DNA of 64,000 bases. Source: Buddleja alternifolia (taxonomy: Eukaryota; Streptophyta; Magnoliopsida; Lamiales; Scrophulariaceae). Position 1 is the first letter of the stretch. Each line of letters opens with the position of its first letter. The notes beneath the pieces were generated by a model. The model made no database searches. It worked only from the letters and a program-made list of their open reading frames with translations, and was not told the DNA's origin. The position numbers were made by a program, and so were the translations under genes. Location: positions 38,306,503-38,370,502 of the forward strand of contig CM033396.1 in assembly GCA_019426215.1 (NCBI GenBank). The letters are read 5' to 3'. Positions 57,992 through 64,000 of this stretch are shown one piece after another.

Positions 57992-58601
57992 AACTTTTAG
58001 TTATATGTTATGACAAGATATTTTACATTTATGATTTTGTTTACATTTGATTATGTATGACATTTTATAATTATTATATTGGTATTTTATTTTGGTAATC
58101 TCATTTTATGTATATTACTATTATATTATTATTTAATTGATATTAATTATAATTGAAAAATATTTAAAAAGAAATTATTGGATATATTTAGCAACATAAT
58201 TAGGGGTACAAATGTTTGTTGGTGATTTCTAATTTTGAAATTAGGAACCAAAACGTTTGTTATTGAATAATATTTTTTATAATATTTCGAATATATTACC
58301 ATCAAAATTTCCAACAAATTGTTTGCTTGCTAAAGATTAGGAACAAAGTCATTCCTTCCGAATTCGGAAGGAAGGCTTTTGTAGGCAATTTTGTTGATAA
58401 TCACCAACTAAATTATTTGTAGGTAAATATTGTTGCCAAATTTACCAACAAAACTCTTCGTTCCTAAAATTTACTTACAAGCGATATAAGAACAAAACCT
58501 ATTTCTTGACAATTTTGTTGCTAATGTGAATTACCAACAAATATTGGCTGTTTAGCATTGAATTACATTCCTTGCTAATCAATGTTTTTCTTGTAGTGAT
58601 G

Positions 58602-58992
58602 TTTCTTGGAGATAAAATATTTCAAAGAAATCACTAGGCAAGAGACCAAAAAAAATAAAATAAACTACCATACAAGATACAATAAACTTTAATTCGAAAT
58701 GCAAACTTCTCATTGGAGAGAAGAAACAAAGCATCAAACATCAAATTAGTCTACTTTTGGGTTTATGCAAATGTGGCTGTTAAGTACTACTACAAAATTA
58801 TGGTCATATGTTAACTTGCGTAATTCGGTAACTATTAATAAATTAAAATACTTAATTTAGTAGTCGTCCTAAAAATGCTCTAATAAAATTAAAGGATGTG
58901 AATAATCATGGTGTTACTGTGTTACACCTCATGGGTCCGTCCAAGAACTCGTGAGGTTGGACCCCCTCGGTCATGAATTTAGGCGTTATGGA
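58602..58992. other. Host flank between CACTA and LTR element
   Basis: AT-rich; no gene seen. It is the continuation of the sequence just left of the CACTA insertion (47469-48125 type flank). Confidence 0.5.
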
Positions 58993-59057
58993 TGAGTTGA
59001 TGGGATATAAGTGTGGAGACAAATCAAATTGGCCAAAGGAAGAAGATGGATGATCTT

Positions 59058-59220
59058 CACGGCGCCCAGGCGCTGCCATATTGGCGCCCAGGCGCGGGAA
59101 GCCGAAGCAAAGAGGGTTTTTGGCCTCTTTGGCGCCCAGGCGCGGGTCCACCGGCGCCCAGGCGCCGACAGTCGAAGGATGGCGCCCAGGCGCACCCGTT
59201 TTGGCGCCCAGGCGTGGTGG
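59058..59220 (+). repeat. GGCGCCCAGGCG repeated in LTR
   Basis: The 12-mer occurs six times exactly in the left LTR. The right LTR (about 61264-61426) has the same six sites, three of them altered (two G to A, one A to G). The block is far more GC-rich than the surroundings and lies upstream of a TATA-like 'ttatatatat' (59308), so it is probably in U3. Confidence 0.9.
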
Positions 59221-59969
59221 ACAGCTGGTACACGCGGTTTTGATGAGTGGACGCGTTTTGGACGCGTTTTCATCATGGTTGGACGCGTTTTGTGTCTCCT
59301 TTGGGCTTATATATATATCTCCCATGTTGCTATGTAATTAGTGTGAGAGAGGTGTACAAAAGAATTGATATATACGCTCTCTACCCCTTGTAATTGCATC
59401 TCATACAAAGTAATAAATCTCTCTAGTGCAGGTCCGTGGACATAGGCATTATTGACCGAACCACGTAAATCTTGTCTCGTCATTTTTCTCGCTTTGATTC
59501 TTGTTTTTAATTCCGTTTATGCGCGTTGATTCCTAACAACTGGTATCAGAGCACGGGTTACAGCGATCCGTGTGCGAATCAATGGCGTCTGAAGATGGTA
59601 AAGTAAGAGTCGGGGAAAAAGCCTGAAAAAGTGACTGATGCAGACTGAGAGTTGCAGGAGATGCTGCAAGTTATGGGGGTTACCCCGTTGAACGTTAACG
59701 AGAAAACGTTGGAAAATCGTGGTGCCAGATGCAGAGGCTGAGACGCAACAGCTAGAGCAGGTTTATGTTGCCGGGTTAGGTAGACATGAAGCCAGTGGGA
59801 GCAGTTGCAGTGTCGGGGGCATATTCGTATAGCCAGAGGTCAAGGGGCCAGACTCGTGTTGCCAAGAGGGTGGAAGAACGAGCAAGCCAGGGACCGCAGA
59901 GGCGGAGTTACGGAGGCATGACCACGTGGATAAACCATGAAGGCAGATTCGTTGAGTCGGGGCAAGATA

Positions 59970-60600
59970 CAAAAAGCCAGGTTAGGCAGATTCGCTGAGC
60001 TAGGGCAGGATGCGAAAAGCCGGGTTAGGCAGATTCGCTGAGCTGGGGCAGGATGCGAAAAGCTGGGTTAGGCAGATTCGCTGAGCTGGGGCAAGATGCA
60101 AAAAGCCGGGTTAGGCAGATTCGCTGAGCTGGGGCAAGATGCGAAAAGCCGGGTTAGGCAGATTCGCTGAGCTGGGGCAAGATACGAAGAGCCGGGTTAG
60201 GCAGATTCGCTGAGCTGGGGCAAGATGCGAAAAGCCGGGTTAGGCAAATTCGCTGAGCTGGGGCAAGATGCGAAAAGCGGGGTTAGGCAGATTCGCTGAG
60301 CTGGGGGCAAGATGTGAAGCCGAGTTAGGCCTTCACTGAGCTGGGGCAAGATGCGAAAACCCGGGTTAGGCAGATTCGCTGAGCTTGGGCAAGATGCAAA
60401 AAGCCGGGTTAGGCAGATTCGTTGAGCTGGGGCAAGATGCGAAAAGCCGGGTTAGGCAGATTCGCTGAGTCGGGGCAGAACACGAAGCCGGGTTAGGCAG
60501 ATTCGCTGAGTCGGGGCAAGATGCGAAGCCGGGTTAGGCAGATTCGCTGAGTCGGGGCAGGACGCGAAGCCGGGTTAGGCAGATTTGTGGAGCCGGGGTT
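59970..60600 (+). repeat. 43-bp minisatellite in the LTR element interior
   Basis: About fourteen units of 'ggttaggcagattcgctgag' plus 'ctggggcaagatgcgaaaagccg' (40-44 bp) follow each other. Later units carry a shorter variant with 'tcggggcagg' and 'cgaagccg'. The unit length is not a multiple of three, so it is not a protein repeat. Confidence 0.93.
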
Positions 60601-61745
60601 TTGTTGGCGGATGGATCGGACATAGCTAGTGCAGTGGGAGCATTATGCAGATATGTAGGGGATACGAGTTGCCATTGAAAAACCAAAGTATTGACGGATG
60701 GATCAAGACATAGCTCATGCAGTTGGCAGAGAGCAGATATGTGGGAAGATCCTAGATAGTCAATGAAAGTCTTTGGTGTAAGAGTGTTGCAAGACAGGTT
60801 GACCAAAGCGGAAAAGTCCTTGGTGTAAGGATGTCGTGAGACGGGTTGGCCAAGTTGGTTATCCTCTTGTGAGGAGGATGGCAACGAAAGTTGCGGGGTT
60901 GTGAGACATGTTCCAGGTTTTGGGAGTAACCTATATCCGAGGTCAGTTGGACCGAGATGGATAAGTCACGCTATTCAGGAGTTGGCTGATCACCAAATGA
61001 ATAGAGTAGTGGCGGAGGTTTAAAGAAGGGGAACATCGTTCACAATGTGAGTCTGTCAAGTGGGAGCACTAGGGACGGATTTGATCTCCATAGGGTTTGG
61101 GGATGTGACCGACTAGATTGAGATTCACTTGGGAAAAGTGAAGGAATGATCGGGAAGAAGGGATTGTGTCTTCAACTTTGAGTTTGGTCTCCAAGTGGGA
61201 GATTGATGGGATATAAGTGTGGAGACAAATCAAATTGGCCAAAGGAAGAAGATGGATGATCTTCACGGCACCCAGGCGCAGCCATATTGGCGCCCGGGCG
61301 CGGGAAGCCGAAGCAAAGAGGGTTTTTGGCCTCTTTGGCGCCCAGGCGCGGGCTCACCGGCGCCCAGGCGCCAACAGTCGAAGGATGGCGCCCAGGCACA
61401 CCCGTTTCGGCGCCCAGGCGTGGTGGACAGTTGGTACACGCGGTTTTGATGAGTGGACGCATTTTGGACACGTTTTCATCATGGTTGGACGCGTTTTGTG
61501 TCTCCTTTGGGCCTATATATATCTCCCATGTTGCTATGTAATTAGTGTGAGAGGTGTACAAAAGAATTGATATATACGCTCTCTACCCCTTGTAATTGCA
61601 TCTCATACAAAGTAATAAATCTCTCTAGTGCAGGTCCGTGGACGTAGGCATTATTGACCGAACCACGTAAATCTTGTCTCGTCATTTTTGTCGCTTTGAT
61701 TCTTGCTTTTAATTCCGTTTATGCGCGTTGATTCCTAACATGAGT

Positions 61746-63432
61746 ATCGATCATTTCTTGAGGTCTTATTACGCCTCGCGGATGCAATCACTTTTATTTC
61801 TTGAAGTTGGACTTTCTCAAACTCATAGGTCGTTAGTTGGACATCACCCCCACAAGTGCGCGTAACCAGTTAACCCCGACCCCAAATATGACCTAGGTAC
61901 CATTGGAAATATTATATTCATCTAAAAAATATTCCATCCAAAACCAAATAAAAAGTATATTTTGAATGTGTTCAGTGATAAGTGTTTTATTTATCTATCA
62001 ATCTCGTCTAATTCTAATATTTTTATGCGATATTTTATGATAATTGTTCGTCTAAAGTTTTGATTTTATCTTGTAGGATGTTTGGAGCTTATAACGAGAA
62101 AAGATGTGGAATTGGTCGAGATTGCGAGCCACAAATAAAGTCGGACGAATCGAGAGCAACAGAAACGACGACGTGGCCCCAAACGAGCAAAAATGTGCTA
62201 GCGAGCTATTCCAGCGCGAGCCATGGGTGACTTCAAGGGTTGCGCTGGGCCGAGCCACTATGCTCACCACAGAGCGTATTTCTCGGTTTTTGACCCAATT
62301 TCTAGAGCTATAAATAGGTTTTTGACCTATTTTGAGGTATCGTTTCCCCCAAGTATTGTTCCTCACTGTATTCTTTCACTTTGATGATGAATTTTAGAAG
62401 CTAAAAACCTTATCCGGGCAATTGTAATACAAATTCATCATAATTTGTGAAATTTGTTCTGAATCTACTTTTTTTAATTGAGTATTTGATTTTCTTGTTT
62501 ACATGTCAAGTGTTAGATGAAATGCTTAACTTAGATGTACATTTTGTTATTGTGTTTCATTGACTCATTGCTAGTTAAGATTAAATTGCTATTAATTAGG
62601 GCTTTATTTAGTAGCAACTATGGGCTATTAGACCTTTAAGGGAAAATCAATGTCATTAGACTCAATTCATGCTAGGTGGGTTAGCTTTTGATGCCAACTC
62701 TGTTCTAGTAATTGATGTTCCTCCTCTAATTAATTTCAAGCGTAGTCTCTAGATGTGTTTTAGGAAAAAGGATTTAATGATTGACTATCTGTTGGTAAGT
62801 TACACTTAAGAAAAGAGTAAGAGATTCACATGTTATCATTGATTCTCTTAGTTGGTTACTAGTATAGAAGTAATCTCATGCATGTATGATAAAATCAAGA
62901 AGATGAAGGGTGATTATAATTGACCAAGTTTCTCTATTATTGTTTATTTCTATCATTTAATTGTTTACTTTATATTTTCGTTTGCTTAGCTTTCTTACGC
63001 AACCCCCCGCCCCCCAATTTTACTTAAGTTTCATAAGTAGTTAACAATCGTGATTGATGTACACTCCCTTGAATTCGACCTTTGCTTACCGCTCTCGCAT
63101 TAGGTATCAAGGTAATATAAATAGTATTTTTGGTGTGATACAGCACACACCATTGAGATATGGATTATAATTATGACATTACTGAAAGATGATTGTGAAA
63201 GTAAGGTGATGACAAATATTGAAAGGTGATTGAGACTAAAATAAGACTAAAAGCTGAGAAGGGGACAATGATTAAGGTAATAATTGGCATCAAGATTATA
63301 ATATTTCATTGGAAATTATTGATTGAGAAAGTAAGGTGATGACAAATATTTCACTTCGTATGCATTTAATAACAAAACGACTTGGAAGGTCCTTTGTTTG
63401 TCTTCATATTTTCATTTTATTATATATATATA
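61746..63432 (+). other. Region with a probable LTR remnant
   Basis: From about 62080 to 63120 the sequence has features of a plant LTR: GC-richer start, TATA-like CTATAAATAGG (62309), later 'ccttgaattcgacctttgc' (63069) resembling the 3' end of some gypsy LTRs. No partner LTR or coding region was found. At 63192 and 63327 a 'gaaagtaaggtgatgacaaa' block is duplicated. No gene supported. Confidence 0.35.
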
Positions 63433-64000
63433 GGGTATGGATCAAATATATCTCTATATTTTAAGTAAGATATAAGACCCAATCTAGACCATTTAAACCA
63501 TTTGATCCAAAAATCCATATTTAATGTCATTATTTCAGTTTTTATCTTTAATTTAATAATAATAATAGGGGCATTTTAGTCAATATGTCTAACAAACTCA
63601 TACAAATATCATGTAAGATCAAATCAAATCCCACTGATTGCGTAGCAAATTCTTTTAAACGTAAGTTACCTGCAATTATGAAGTAAAAGTCAATTATCAT
63701 CAGTCAAATAATTAAAAAATCTAACATATTGGCAATTCATTCGTATGTTTCAAACCACAACAATACGACAGAAAACATCCTTGCACCCTTCTTAGACATA
63801 GATTAGTAATCTACAATAGTATGTAAACCATTATATAATAGTATGTAAATTATTATATAGTGTGTGTTTATAACTATACAGTTACAATCTTATAAATCAT
63901 TATACGGTATCTTATAACACAGTATACAGTATCATATTAGTCAATATACAGTATTATATAAGTCATTATACAGTGAATACAATAGCTAATTAATCCATTA
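63433..64000. mobile_element. Second MULE of the same family, terminal part (continues right)
   Basis: 63433-63630 matches the inward-read right terminus of the first MULE (40371-40160) through AAGATATAAGACCCAATCTA, 'gaccatttaaaccatttga', 'ggcattttagtcaata' and 'tctaacaaac'. TATACAG words appear from 63880. So a second copy enters the window here; its genes lie outside. Confidence 0.8.

Larger units (their letters stand above)
53095..58598 (+). mobile_element. Complete CACTA transposon, 5.5 kb
   Basis: Left end CACTACAAGAAAAACATC and right end TGTTTTTCTTGTAGTG are inverted repeats. ATG flanks both sides (53092-53094 and 58599-58601), the 3-bp duplication of the superfamily. Subterminal repeats around CAACAAA, AGGAACAAA and TTTGTTGG are dense at both ends (to about 53460, and 58190-58590). 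It carries a degenerate TNPA-like gene but no TNP2-type catalytic transposase, so it depends on another copy. Its left end is the last of the five in the tandem array. Confidence 0.93.
58998..61740 (+). mobile_element. Non-autonomous LTR retrotransposon (LARD/TRIM-like), 2.7 kb
   Basis: LTRs 58998-59538 and 61204-61740 begin TGATGGGATATAAG and end ATTCCTAACA. A primer-binding site TGGTATCAGAGCACGGG follows the left LTR at 59541, and a purine tract AAGTGGGAGAT precedes the right one. The 5-bp target duplication TGAGT is exact (58993-58997, 61741-61745). The interior (59539-61203) has a short start-like ATGGCGTCTGAAGATGG (59582) soon broken by stops, a minisatellite and no pol domains. Confidence 0.93.

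Noticed and set aside
58906..59341. Overlapping frames of 76-139 codons on both strands in the LTR (and again at 61172-61570)
   Set aside because: GC-rich repeated LTR sequence is open in several frames at once; no motif, and both copies are within LTRs.

Overview
The window is AT-rich nuclear DNA from a plant, most likely a eudicot. The evidence is CACTA, MULE, hAT, Stowaway, chromovirus, Sirevirus and TRIM elements, GT-AG introns, plant-type TTTAGGG/CCCTAAA repeats, a tRNA-derived SINE and one AOP-like 2-oxoglutarate dioxygenase gene. Only that dioxygenase (44744-47211, three exons, 313 aa) looks like an ordinary host gene. Nearly everything else is transposon, much of it nested. I cannot name the species.

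Layout. 1-570: end of a CACTA element that starts outside the window. 571-5400: long inverted-repeat MULE-like elements, one holding a hAT element, and a fragment of mitochondrial-type rpl16. 5450-16340: a LINE on the minus strand, split by a chain of TRIM retrotransposons with shared LTRs; the last, inverted TRIM is itself split by a 5.6 kb chromovirus (9921-15561). 16340-22860: AT-rich spacer with a Helitron-like end, two foldback MITEs, a hAT MITE and a TRIM. 22861-40537: a 20-bp inverted repeat pair enclosing a Stowaway MITE and a MULE (about 24395-40371). The MULE carries an uninterrupted four-exon transposase and a Ulp1-like protease gene broken by a Sirevirus (about 25830-35507), which in turn holds a foldback element.

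40540-47211: spacer with two more foldback MITEs and a SINE, then the dioxygenase gene with a tandem duplication in its upstream region. 47469-53684: five tandem copies of a 1.24 kb unit that joins host flank to the left end of a CACTA element; the last copy runs into the complete 5.5 kb element (53095-58598, target duplication ATG). 58998-61740: a non-autonomous LTR element with a 43-bp minisatellite inside. The window ends in the terminus of a second MULE of the same family (63433 onward).

Two signals best repay a second look. One is the fivefold amplification of a CACTA left end together with host DNA. The other is a stretch of Sirevirus pol (29077-29790) that reads as a collinear interleaving of two different parts of pol; it is either a bizarre template-switch product or an assembly consensus artefact. 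No prokaryotic-type system, CRISPR array, rRNA or functional tRNA gene was seen.
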